Below the pieces are notes generated by a model. That model did not search any database. It was not told the DNA's origin and saw only the letters and a list, made by a program, of their open reading frames with translations. A stretch of 64,000 nt of DNA, from positions 1 to 64,000 of the forward strand of contig NZ_AFWT01000003.1 of assembly GCF_000224065.1 (NCBI RefSeq), in the 5' to 3' direction. Each line of letters begins with the position of its first letter. Positions within the stretch are counted from its first letter, which is position 1. This document shows, piece after piece, positions 50,625 to 58,622 of this stretch. Both the position numbers and the translations under genes were made by a program. Source of the DNA: Thiorhodococcus drewsii AZ1 (GTDB lineage: Bacteria > Pseudomonadota > Gammaproteobacteria > Chromatiales > Chromatiaceae).

Positions 50625-51857
50625 TCAGTCTGCATCGCGTCTGATCTGCCCGTCCCTGGTCTGTAGATCGAGCTTGGGTGCGTCTGGGGGCTGCGGATAG
50701 ATGCGGATATTTCCGGCTTTCGTTTGGACCTCGACGCGATCCCAGTCCTTTGCTACCAGACCGACGATTAGTCTGGTGTCCTTCTCGGTGAAGACGCCCT
50801 GGTGTTCGACCTTGAAGGTCAGAACGCCGTCCTTCTCGGTCATTCGATCCTGCACCTGCGTGCCGGGTAGACCGAACCCGCGTCCCTTCAGCAGGATGAG
50901 CGCCGAATGGTCCGACCAGTGGTGCCAGGTGATCTGGATCTGTGCCGTATCGGCGATCAGCCGCAGCGTGCGTGGCGGCGGGTCGTAATCGCCCGGCACG
51001 ACCATCTGCGAATGGTTCTGATGGACCGGAGTCGACAGCAGCACACCGGCGAGCAGGCCGGTGGCGGTCACGCAATAGGCGGTTCCAATGGCGATCGGGT
51101 GACGTCGGATCGGACTGTCCTGCTGGACGCTCGGCGTCTTCGGCGCTGCGTTTTCGGCGTCCTCGCGTTGGGGGATGCGCAATAGGCCGTAATAGAGCAG
51201 GAGCGAGGTGCCGTGGACGATGACCGCCGACCAGATGATGTCCGAGAGGAAATGATCGCCGGCCGTCATGCGTCCGATCCCGAGCATGATCCCCAAGGCG
51301 ACGGATCCCGCCAGCGCCAGGGCGGCGAGGCGTGGCCGGCGTCTCAGCCAGATGATGAAGAAGGCGCTGAACAGGAAGCCGGCCGAGCTGTGTCCGCAGG
51401 GGAAGGATTTGCCTTTGCCGGCCTCTCCCATGACCAGCGGTGGCAGATACTGTTGGGTGCCGCCGAGTTCGACCGTTTGGTGCGGACGTGGCCGGCCCCA
51501 ATGGTCCTTGAGCAGTCCGTTGACGATGAGTCCGGGTCCGATCACGGCGGTCGCGATCAGAAACACCGCGTAGAGCCGGAATCGTCTGTAGCGCGGCCAG
51601 AGGCTGCCGGCGCCCAGCACCGCCAGGCTGATCAGGGCTACCAGACCAACCAGCAAGGGCGCGATCTGATAGAAGAACAGCCAGATGTCTTGACGCGATT
51701 CGGGCCAGGGGTCGTTTGCGTTTGGATGGAAGAAGAGCGCCGCAGTGCGGGTGTCCAGGTCGCTCAACCAGAATGGCAGGGTTCCGAGCAGGGCGAGCAG
51801 AATCAGGGCGATGAGCTGCGGAAGCCAGTAGCGGCGATTGGTTGGAGCGGTTTGCAC
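50625..51857 (-). CDS. PAP2-family membrane phosphatase with C-terminal soluble domain
   Basis: 410 residues. Six membrane helices with the three PAP2 phosphatase motifs: KDHWGRPRP (from Lys117), SFPCGHSSAGF (His156) and GRMTAGDHFLSD (His202). These enzymes remove phosphate from lipids such as undecaprenyl pyrophosphate or lipid A. After the core an extra membrane helix (AYCVTATGLLAGVLL) leads to a beta-rich soluble domain of about 130 residues (about 280-410) containing WDRVEVQTKAGNIRIYP, which I do not recognise. Such an extension is not part of the usual PAP2 length of about 200-250. The gene is between the xox operon and asnB on the same strand. Confidence 0.85.
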   Translation of the reverse strand: MQTAPTNRRYWLPQLIALILLALLGTLPFWLSDLDTRTAALFFHPNANDPWPESRQDIWLFFYQIAPLLVGLVALISLAVLGAGSLWPRYRRFRLYAVFLIATAVIGPGLIVNGLLKDHWGRPRPHQTVELGGTQQYLPPLVMGEAGKGKSFPCGHSSAGFLFSAFFIIWLRRRPRLAALALAGSVALGIMLGIGRMTAGDHFLSDIIWSAVIVHGTSLLLYYGLLRIPQREDAENAAPKTPSVQQDSPIRRHPIAIGTAYCVTATGLLAGVLLSTPVHQNHSQMVVPGDYDPPPRTLRLIADTAQIQITWHHWSDHSALILLKGRGFGLPGTQVQDRMTEKDGVLTFKVEHQGVFTEKDTRLIVGLVAKDWDRVEVQTKAGNIRIYPQPPDAPKLDLQTRDGQIRRDAD

Positions 51858-51928
51858 CAGGTGGGCTCTGCGGGCGGATTCAGGGAGGCGTGAGGGTAAC
51901 GATTCGTGACGCCGATCTCAATCGATGT

Positions 51929-52543
51929 CTATTCGAGCGGGCGATTGCCTTCGGGTGGGGGGGCTAATGGAACGGGCTGGCTGGGTCTGAGCGGTAGACC
52001 GAGCGCGGTCCAGCCGTCGGTGCCGCGTGGATACCAGCGTACCTGTCGATAGCCGTAGGCGGCGGCCCGTTTGGCGGCGTTCCAGGACATCCAGCAGTCC
52101 GCCTTGCAGTAGAAGATGAGCGCCCGGTCGGGATTTTCCTCGGTGAGACGGTCGAGCTGCTCTCTGAAATAGGTCTCCAGGCGCGGCGAGAGTCGACCGT
52201 AGCCGACGTTGGCGAGCCAGACGGAGCCCGGAATATTGGAGTGGGGCGGCGGCAGCCAGAGCGCATCATCCGGCAGGTTCGCCGGTCGCTCGGGACTCGG
52301 CAGGACGTCGATCGCAACCGCCCGGCCGGTCGAGAGCATCCGCGCGGCCGCTTCCGTGGTGAGCCGTGTGGCGCCGGGTGGTGTCTCGGGAACCGGGGCC
52401 TGGAATCGGGCGATGCGGTATCCGTCCGCGTCGAAGAGATCCTGGGTGCTCGGATTGTCCTGGCCACCTGGATCGGCCAAGGCCGTTGCGGTCAGCAGCA
52501 GTGCGCAGAGCCCGAGGCCCATGCGTTTCGGTGCTCGGCGCAT
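51929..52543 (-). CDS. PQQ-dependent catabolism-associated CXXCW-type rhodanese-like protein
   Basis: 204 residues with a signal peptide (LGLCALLLTATALA). The mature part is rhodanese-like and ends with the family hallmark LIFYCKADCWMSWNAAKRAAAYGY (split here as CKADCW at Cys146 to Trp151). Proteins of this group are found next to PQQ-dependent alcohol dehydrogenases and are exported; they may act in maturation or sulfur/redox chemistry of the quinoprotein. It begins 3 bases after the xoxJ stop, confirming membership of the xox operon. ATG 52522 (MGLGLC) is an alternative start. Confidence 0.88.
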   Translation of the reverse strand: MRRAPKRMGLGLCALLLTATALADPGGQDNPSTQDLFDADGYRIARFQAPVPETPPGATRLTTEAAARMLSTGRAVAIDVLPSPERPANLPDDALWLPPPHSNIPGSVWLANVGYGRLSPRLETYFREQLDRLTEENPDRALIFYCKADCWMSWNAAKRAAAYGYRQVRWYPRGTDGWTALGLPLRPSQPVPLAPPPEGNRPLE

Positions 52544-52546
52544 GGT

Positions 52547-53392
52547 TCAGTCGGCCTGGATCGGACGGTCGGATTGGTCCAAGAGCGGCACGCCATAGCT
52601 CAGCAGAATCTCCTGGATCTGGGGTTGCAGATGGTCGAGCGTCTGGTTGATCTGGTGCTTCCAGGTCGTTTCGCGATGACGGATGCCCATGGAGACGTTG
52701 AAGGCCATGGTAACCCCGTCGATCTGGGCCGGCAGTGGCATCAGGGTCAGCGGCGTCTCCTGGCGCTCGGCGTAATAGCCGGCGATGGGTCCCCAGATGA
52801 TGGCGAGATCCGTCTCGCCCCGAGCCACGTCACGCACCGCGTCGCGAGCCGGGGCATAGAGACGGGTGTCGACCGTGCGTTCGTAGGAGTGCATGTGGTC
52901 GAGCAGGCCGAGCCGGGTCAGCAGCGTGACCGGTGGTGTGCCGGCCACCACGCCGATCCGCAGACCGGACAGGGTCGGGTCTCCCGCCGTGAGGGTCTTG
53001 AGCTTCAGGTTCGAATCGGCACGGTAGACGAGGCTGTAGACCGATCGGTAATAGGGATTGGTGTTCTGTACCAGTTCGCTGACCGAGCTGATTCCGGTGA
53101 TCAGGTCGCAGAGTCGGGTGCGCAGCGTGTTGCGGACAAACCCGATGGTCTGCGGCCACCAGCGATAGTGGATGGGGCGCCCGAGATCCTGAGCGATCAG
53201 CTCGGCAATCCGGTTCTCGAAGCCCTCGCCTCGGTCGTTGGAGAAGGGCAGGCTATTGGGATCCGCGCAGACGGTCAGGTAGCGACCGCTGCGCGCCTCA
53301 TGGCCCTGTTCCGCCAGGGCCGCGCCGCTGCCGCCGAACGTCAGGAGACAGAGGGCGATCAGCGCCCCTTTAGTTCGTCGCGGCTTGGGCAT
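52547..53392 (-). CDS. xoxJ: Quinoprotein-associated periplasmic solute-binding-like protein XoxJ
   Basis: 281 residues, with a signal peptide (IALCLLTFGGSGAALA). The fold is a family-3 solute-binding protein: LTVCADPNSLPFSNDRGEGFENRIAELIAQDLGRPIHYRWWPQ, LCDLITGISS and LKTLTAGDPTLSGLRIGVVAGTPP. This is the MxaJ/XoxJ group that accompanies methanol dehydrogenases. It is thought to assist assembly or activation of XoxF in the periplasm rather than to serve transport. It overlaps the 3' end of the cytochrome gene by 23 bases. Confidence 0.9.
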   Translation of the reverse strand: MPKPRRTKGALIALCLLTFGGSGAALAEQGHEARSGRYLTVCADPNSLPFSNDRGEGFENRIAELIAQDLGRPIHYRWWPQTIGFVRNTLRTRLCDLITGISSVSELVQNTNPYYRSVYSLVYRADSNLKLKTLTAGDPTLSGLRIGVVAGTPPVTLLTRLGLLDHMHSYERTVDTRLYAPARDAVRDVARGETDLAIIWGPIAGYYAERQETPLTLMPLPAQIDGVTMAFNVSMGIRHRETTWKHQINQTLDHLQPQIQEILLSYGVPLLDQSDRPIQAD

Positions 53393-53849
53393 TTTTCGTA
53401 ACCTTGGGGAATTTGTCCGGTCTGGCCGTGCCGATGACCCCGTCGGCGCGCGCCTTGAGATAGGCGTAGATGTCGCTGATGTAGGGCAGCACGTTCATGT
53501 TCGAGGCGAAGGAGGGCATGACGCGTTCGTCGAGTCCGGTGCGTCCGTGGATGACCACGTCGACGAACTGGTTGAAGGTCAGGACCTGCATCGATTTCAT
53601 CAGTGCGGGGGCGTAGGAGCTGCCCAGTCCCGCCGGGCCATGGCAGACGTGGCACTCCGAGTGATAACGGCGGAATCCGTTGTAGGTGCCGAAGTCGACC
53701 TTGCCGTCTTCAAAATAATAGGGTGTCTCGGGCGAGAACTTGAAGCTGAGGTAGCCGTCCGCTGTGGTGGCGGCGAATCCGGGCAGGGCGGTTCCGATCA
53801 GCAGGGTGGCCGCGAGCAGGTGCGGACCGAGTGGCTTGCTGTTGCGCAT
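53370..53849 (-). CDS. xoxG: Cytochrome c partner of XoxF (XoxG-type)
   Basis: 159 residues. A signal peptide (LLAATLLIGTALPGFAA) precedes a mono-heme cytochrome c domain with CHVCH at 66-70. The likely axial Met is Met111 in RVMPSFAS. The N-terminal mature segment GYLSFKFSPETPYYFEDGKVDFGTYNGFRRYHSEC is characteristic of methanol-oxidation cytochromes. It would accept electrons from the PQQ of XoxF in the periplasm and pass them to the respiratory chain. A 12-pair hairpin (53881-53912) separates it from xoxF, and it overlaps xoxJ downstream. Confidence 0.9.
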   Translation of the reverse strand: MRNSKPLGPHLLAATLLIGTALPGFAATTADGYLSFKFSPETPYYFEDGKVDFGTYNGFRRYHSECHVCHGPAGLGSSYAPALMKSMQVLTFNQFVDVVIHGRTGLDERVMPSFASNMNVLPYISDIYAYLKARADGVIGTARPDKFPKVTKNAQAATN

Positions 53850-53880
53850 GGCGTCTCTCGTGTTCGGTGGGCGTTGCGAT

Positions 53881-53912
53881 GGGGCACGCGGACCCAGATG
53901 TCCGCGTGCCCC
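53881..53912 (-). promoter_or_regulatory. Strong hairpin between xoxF and the cytochrome gene
   Basis: GGGGCACGCGGA pairs perfectly with TCCGCGTGCCCC (12 pairs, 8-base loop) within the 71-base gap after the xoxF stop. It may stop most transcripts or protect the xoxF 3' end, favouring XoxF over its partners. Confidence 0.65.
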
Positions 53913-53920
53913 GGCCGGGA

Positions 53921-55876
53921 TCAGTCGGGCAGTTCGAAGACGGTCAACTGTCCGCCCAGCTGGGAGTAGTCGCTGAGCGAGGCGTAGGCGCCGACCGCGC
54001 CGAGACCGGCGTTCGGTTCGGTCAGACCCGCCGCCATGCCGATGCCGGCCCAGCCGCCGAGACCCGAGAGGACGGCGATGTACTGCTTACCCTTGTGGGT
54101 GTAGGTGTTGACGTTGCCGATGATCCCGGAGGGCGTCTTGAAGCGGTACAGCTCCTTGCCCGTCTTGGCGTCGACTGCCTTGAGATAACCCTCCAGGGTG
54201 CCGTAGAAAACCACGTCTCCGGCCGTCGCCAGCGCGCCGCTCCACACCGAGAACTGCTCGGGGACGGACCAGACGATCTTGCCCTCCTGCGCGTCCCAGG
54301 CGATGAAGTTGCCCAGATTGGTGCCGCCTGGCGCCGGATACATGCTGACCGTGGCGCCGACATAGGGTTGGCCGGCCGCATAGGCGATCTGGAAGGGCTC
54401 GTAGTCCATGCAGACGTGATTGGTCGGCACGTAGAAGAGGCCGGTGCGTGGCGAGAAGGATGAGGGTTGCTGATCCTTGGTGCCGAGGGCGGCGGGACAG
54501 ACGCCGGTGGTGTTGACGTCCTCGCCGTTCTGGTCGGTGGAATACTTGGAGACGACCTGCGGACGTCCGGTCTTCATGTCGATATGGGTTGCCCAGTTGA
54601 CGGCGGGGTCGAACTTCTCCGCGACCAGCAGCTCGCCCGTGACGCGGTCGAGCGTGTAGCCGAATCCGTTGCGGTCCATGTGGACCAGGAGTTTGCGGAC
54701 GTTGTTCGCGGGTTCCTCGGCCGCTGCAGTCTGTGCCTCAGCCGGATCGGCCGCCGCCGGCTTGCCTGGGATGAGCGAGCGCCATTTGAAGCCCTTTTCG
54801 GGCTTGGCCTCTGTCGTGTCCGCCGTTGCCGCCGTGGTCTGGGCGGTCGACCCCGCAGCCGAGCCGGGGAAGGGGAGGTCGACCAGGATCATCTCGTTGA
54901 CGCCGTCGTAGTCCCATTCGTCGTGCGGGGTCATCTGGAACAGCCATTTGGCGACGCCCGTGTCGGCGTCGCGTGCGAAGATGGTCATGGACCAGCGGTT
55001 GTCGCCTGGACGCTGCGAGGGGTTCCAGGTGCTCGGGTTACCGGTGCCGTAATAGATGAGGTTCAGCTCGGGATCGTAGGAATACCAGCCCCAGGTGGTG
55101 CCGCCGCCGATCTTCCACTGGTCGCCTTCCCAGGTGGCGATGCCCGAGTCCTTGCCGACCGGTTTGCCGAGATGGGTGGTCTTTTCGGGATCGATCAGGG
55201 TGTCGGCGTCAGGCCCCATCGAATAGGCGCGCCACACCTGCTTGCCAGTCTTGGTGTCGTAGGCGGTCAGATAACCGCGCACACCGAACTCGCCGCCACT
55301 GATGCCGACATAGACCTTGTCCTTGACGACCATGGGGGCCGAGGTGCCGGTGCCTCCCTTGGAGGGGTCGCCGTTGACCACCGACCAGAGCTTTTCGCCG
55401 GTCTTGGCGTCGAGCGCGACCAGCGTGGTGTCGGCCTGATAGAGGAAGATCTTGCCGTCCCCGTAGGCCACGCCACGGTTGACCGTATCGCAACACATCA
55501 CCGGGATGACGCTGGTGTCCTGGCGCGGCTCGTACTTCCAGATGATTCGACCCTGGTCGTTGAGGTCGAGCGCGAACACCTTGTTGGGGAAGGGGGTGTG
55601 GATGTACATGATGTCGCCGATCACCAGCGGGCCACCCTCGTGACCGCGCAGCACTCCGGTCGAGAAGGTCCAGGCGACACGCAGATTCTTGACGTTGTCG
55701 GCGTTGATCTGATCGAGCTCGCTGTATCGGGTGCTGGCGTAGTCGCCGTTCTGCATGACCCAGAGATTCGGGTCCTGCTGCAGTTCCAAGAGCTCTTCGT
55801 TCGAAAAGCTGCTAGCGCTGAAGGCGAGCGCGGCGGATGCGCAGGCGATCAGCAATGAGTTCTTTGGGGTTGGCAT
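53921..55876 (-). CDS. xoxF: Lanthanide-dependent PQQ methanol dehydrogenase XoxF
   Basis: 651 residues, signal peptide ([17 protein letters not shown]) and an eight-bladed propeller. The vicinal disulfide is Cys128-Cys129 ([10 protein letters not shown]). Expected metal ligands are Glu196, Asn280 and catalytic Asp322. Asp324 in [11 protein letters not shown] is the extra Asp that marks lanthanide-using XoxF (MxaF has Ala). It oxidises methanol or related alcohols in the periplasm. The C-terminal repeats ([30 protein letters not shown]) are typical. Residues of about 336-393 are an Ala/Thr/Pro-rich insertion that other XoxF proteins I know lack; it accounts for about 50 residues over the usual length of about 600. 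The ATG 55876 lies 11 bases after GAGGAGG. Confidence 0.95.
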   Translation of the reverse strand: MPTPKNSLLIACASAALAFSASSFSNEELLELQQDPNLWVMQNGDYASTRYSELDQINADNVKNLRVAWTFSTGVLRGHEGGPLVIGDIMYIHTPFPNKVFALDLNDQGRIIWKYEPRQDTSVIPVMCCDTVNRGVAYGDGKIFLYQADTTLVALDAKTGEKLWSVVNGDPSKGGTGTSAPMVVKDKVYVGISGGEFGVRGYLTAYDTKTGKQVWRAYSMGPDADTLIDPEKTTHLGKPVGKDSGIATWEGDQWKIGGGTTWGWYSYDPELNLIYYGTGNPSTWNPSQRPGDNRWSMTIFARDADTGVAKWLFQMTPHDEWDYDGVNEMILVDLPFPGSAAGSTAQTTAATADTTEAKPEKGFKWRSLIPGKPAAADPAEAQTAAAEEPANNVRKLLVHMDRNGFGYTLDRVTGELLVAEKFDPAVNWATHIDMKTGRPQVVSKYSTDQNGEDVNTTGVCPAALGTKDQQPSSFSPRTGLFYVPTNHVCMDYEPFQIAYAAGQPYVGATVSMYPAPGGTNLGNFIAWDAQEGKIVWSVPEQFSVWSGALATAGDVVFYGTLEGYLKAVDAKTGKELYRFKTPSGIIGNVNTYTHKGKQYIAVLSGLGGWAGIGMAAGLTEPNAGLGAVGAYASLSDYSQLGGQLTVFELPD

Positions 55877-56479
55877 CGTTCTCGGAACCTCCTCGATGGA
55901 ATATGAAGATGAGCCCAAGGAACAGGCGTGTCATGTGCGTTACCTGCTTGCCCCGCAGCTCATGAAGCAGACTCACTCGGCGTGTCTGAGGGATGTCCGC
56001 CAGCACGCGACGTTGCCTGAGTTCTGCTTCTGCGCTCTGTTGTCGCCTCGATTTTGCAAATGCTGGCAAACCCCATCAGCAAACCCTGTGCCATGGGGCA
56101 CCACATACCGGTGTGAGGCGTCGATACGCTGTTTGCGGTGCCTGCGGGGGGAGATGCACGGCGTAGGGGCGTCAGATGGCGGGAGTTGTTTCGGTCTGCC
56201 ACGCCGCTCCGGCAGGAGGGTGGCCGCGATGCCTTTGCGGTCAACCTGCGTGTTCGCCGGCTCGGTTGCTGGTGGTGAAGGGGCGGTGTTGGATTGCGAG
56301 CGGTTAAAGGGGCGATGCGCTTGCGATGTTCTGTACCTGGGCTGCCCGTCATGTGTCAGACGAGGGACAGTCCGCCCGTTACAGACGTCGTCTGTGATTC
56401 CGTGCGTCGTTTCGGGGGATGCCGAGAGTGGCTTCGGCCACCGCCCATGCCTCGGTCACGACTCAGGCGAGGTGGTTCG
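55877..56479. other. Long non-coding stretch upstream of xoxF
   Basis: About 600 bases with no ORF of protein-like composition in either direction, holding the xoxF promoter. GAGGAGG at about 55888-55894 is the xoxF ribosome site. I could not pick a promoter or a known operator. Together with the adjacent gene remnant (56480-56587) and 203 further unannotated bases (56588-56790), the gap of over 900 bases looks like a site of past deletion or rearrangement. Confidence 0.4.
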
Positions 56480-56587
56480 ATGCCTTCACTCGATCCTCCG
56501 ATCGAGCCCTTTCGGACACAGTATCTGGCGGTTGGTGGCGGTCATCTGCTTGCTGTTGAGGCGTGCGGCCTGTCGGACGGTTGTTGA
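56480..56587 (+). pseudogene. 5' remnant of a prolyl aminopeptidase gene
   Basis: 35 codons after a GAGGTGG ribosome site. The sequence MPSLDPPIEPFRTQYLAVGG, followed by GHLLAVEACG, matches the N-terminus of proline iminopeptidases (L-x-PPIEP-[FY]-R, G-H-L, E-x-CG). It then meets a stop after LSDGC. No HGGPG oxyanion-hole motif or later part of the gene is found in any frame downstream, so this is a truncated remnant. The assignment rests on a short segment. Confidence 0.5.
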
Positions 56588-56790
56588 CCGCCTCTTCAGT
56601 GTCTCGACGCAGATCCCCCGCGCTTGTCATTCGGATGGAGCGCGAGCGCAATCTGCTCCCCTTGCGGATTGGTTCGGCGCTGAATTCTGGTGTCGTTCCT
56701 GGGTCGCGCTGCGCTTCCCCCAGGCGGCTTTGGTGCTTGGGTGGGCTTGGCGGTTGCCAAGTGTCTGTTTGGTGCGCAAGATGGCGCGCC

Positions 56791-58536
56791 ATGCTGTTTC
56801 GCAGATTTTTCCACCATCGGCCGCGCCTGAATCTGGAGGCGCTTCGGCTGCGTCTCTCGCGGCCGGACGCGCTCTTCTGGCATGCCCTGCTGGGACTGAT
56901 CGCGGGGTTGGCGACCGGGGTCCTGATCGTCGGTTTCCGGCTCTCGGTCGAAGGGCTCCAGGCGGTCATGCTGCCGCTGCATGGCGAGAACTACGAGGCG
57001 TTGTCGCTCGGGATGCGTCTGCTGCTGCCCCTGGCCGGGGCGCTGGCCATCGGTGTGATCTTCGTTCGCTTCGCCCAGGGGATCCCGGTGCTCGGCGTGG
57101 CGCGCGTCATGGAGCGCATGGAATATCACCAGGGGCATCTCAGAGCGCGCGGGCTGGTGCTCCAGTTCGTCGGAGCGGCGATCGCCATCGTCAGCGGTCA
57201 CTCGGTCGGGCGCGAGGGACCGCACGTCTATCTGGGCGCGGCCAGCGGCAGTCTGATCGGACAGGGGCTCACCCTGCCCAACAACAGTATCCGCAACATG
57301 GCGGCCTGTGGCACGGCGGCTGGGATCGCGGCCTCCTTCAACACCCCGCTGGCCGGCGTCATCTTCGCGCTCGAGGTGCTGGCGCTGGAATACAGCATCG
57401 CCGGTTTCATCCCCATCATCCTGGCCGCAGTCAGTGCCAACGCGGTGTCGGTCGCCGTGTTCGGCAGCGCGCCCGTCTTTCGGGTGCATCCCTTTCTGCT
57501 GACGTCGCTCTCCGATCTGCTGCCGGTGGCGGTGCTGGGGTTGGCTGCGGGCGCGATGTCCGCCGCCTACATTCAGGCGTTGCAGAGCTGCGCGCAATTC
57601 GGCAAGCGGTTCCCCTATTTCTGGCGAATCGCTCTCGCCGGGTTGGCCGCCGGGCTGTGCGGGATGCTGGTTCCGGAGGTGATGGGGCTGGGTTACGACA
57701 CCCTGGACCGCCTGCTGGTCGGTCAATTGCCCTGGGCGTTTCTGCTGGTTCTGCTGCTGCTCAAGCTGATTGCGACCTCGACCAGCGTGGGGTTCGGCAT
57801 TCCGGGTGGAACCATCGGTCCGGCGCTGTTCATGGGGGCGGTGATCGGCAATCTCGTGGCGGGCCTGGCCGGTCTATGGGTGCCCATCGATGCGAGCCAT
57901 GCCAGCTACTATGCCTTGCTCGGCATGGGGGCGATGATGGGCGCAAGCCTGCAGGCGCCGCTGGCCGCTCTGACCGCCATCGTGGAGCTGGCGCACAGCC
58001 CTGGCGTCATGATGCCGGGGATGCTGGCGATCATTCTGGCGGTCGTCACGACCAGCCAGCTGTTCCGCAAGGATTCGCTCTTTCTCGGCGTGCTGCGGGC
58101 CAACGGACTGGATTACCGCGCCAATCCGGTGGTCTCACTGCTGCGGCGCAGCGGGGTGGGCGGGGCGATGAATACCAATTTCAGACGTCAGGCGGCTCTC
58201 ATGACCCGGGATGCGGCAGAGCGCCTGATGGCTGAGGGGCCTGAATGGATCATCATCGAGACGGCCAGGGGGCCTTCGCTGCTGATGCCGGGGATCGCGA
58301 TCGCCAGCCATCTCGCCCAAGACCCGGAGGCACAGGAGATCGATCTGCTCGCGATTCCGGCCGAGCGGCTCGAACTGGCAGCTGTCCATCTGCAGGCGAC
58401 GCTCCAGGAGGCGCTCGACATCCTGCGTTCGCGGGGCGTGGAGGCGCTCTATGTCCAGCGCCCGATCGCCCCTGGAATCGATCATATCTACGGCGTTCTG
58501 ACCAAAGGCCGGATCGAGTCGGCCTATCGCTACTGA
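56791..58536 (+). CDS. CLC-family chloride channel/transporter with CBS domains
   Basis: 581 residues, about 10-12 membrane segments. The CLC selectivity motifs are present: GIPVLGV (about 97), GHSVGREGPHV with the gating Glu at about 142, and GIPGGTIGPALFMGAVIG (about 330-349). The C-terminal part after about 460 resembles a pair of CBS domains (MTRDAAERLMAEGPEWIIIE; LDILRSRGVEALYVQ). It moves chloride or another small anion, by channel or proton-coupled exchange; the sequence alone does not settle which. ATG 56791 starts the conserved region; GTG 56761 would add ten residues. Confidence 0.9.
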   Translation: MLFRRFFHHRPRLNLEALRLRLSRPDALFWHALLGLIAGLATGVLIVGFRLSVEGLQAVMLPLHGENYEALSLGMRLLLPLAGALAIGVIFVRFAQGIPVLGVARVMERMEYHQGHLRARGLVLQFVGAAIAIVSGHSVGREGPHVYLGAASGSLIGQGLTLPNNSIRNMAACGTAAGIAASFNTPLAGVIFALEVLALEYSIAGFIPIILAAVSANAVSVAVFGSAPVFRVHPFLLTSLSDLLPVAVLGLAAGAMSAAYIQALQSCAQFGKRFPYFWRIALAGLAAGLCGMLVPEVMGLGYDTLDRLLVGQLPWAFLLVLLLLKLIATSTSVGFGIPGGTIGPALFMGAVIGNLVAGLAGLWVPIDASHASYYALLGMGAMMGASLQAPLAALTAIVELAHSPGVMMPGMLAIILAVVTTSQLFRKDSLFLGVLRANGLDYRANPVVSLLRRSGVGGAMNTNFRRQAALMTRDAAERLMAEGPEWIIIETARGPSLLMPGIAIASHLAQDPEAQEIDLLAIPAERLELAAVHLQATLQEALDILRSRGVEALYVQRPIAPGIDHIYGVLTKGRIESAYRY

Positions 58537-58622
58537 CCCGCGCTGGATACCTGGTCACCGGCGCGGCTGATTGATCCGAGCGTTGCCACCGATTCCCGAT
58601 TTCCTCGTGATGGATCACCCTG

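Noticed and set aside
55755-58235. Open frame of 826 codons on the + strand across the xoxF start, the gap and the CLC gene
   Set aside because: It is in another frame of the CLC gene, rich in Arg, Gly and Ala, overlaps clear genes, and has no motif; a high-GC artefact.
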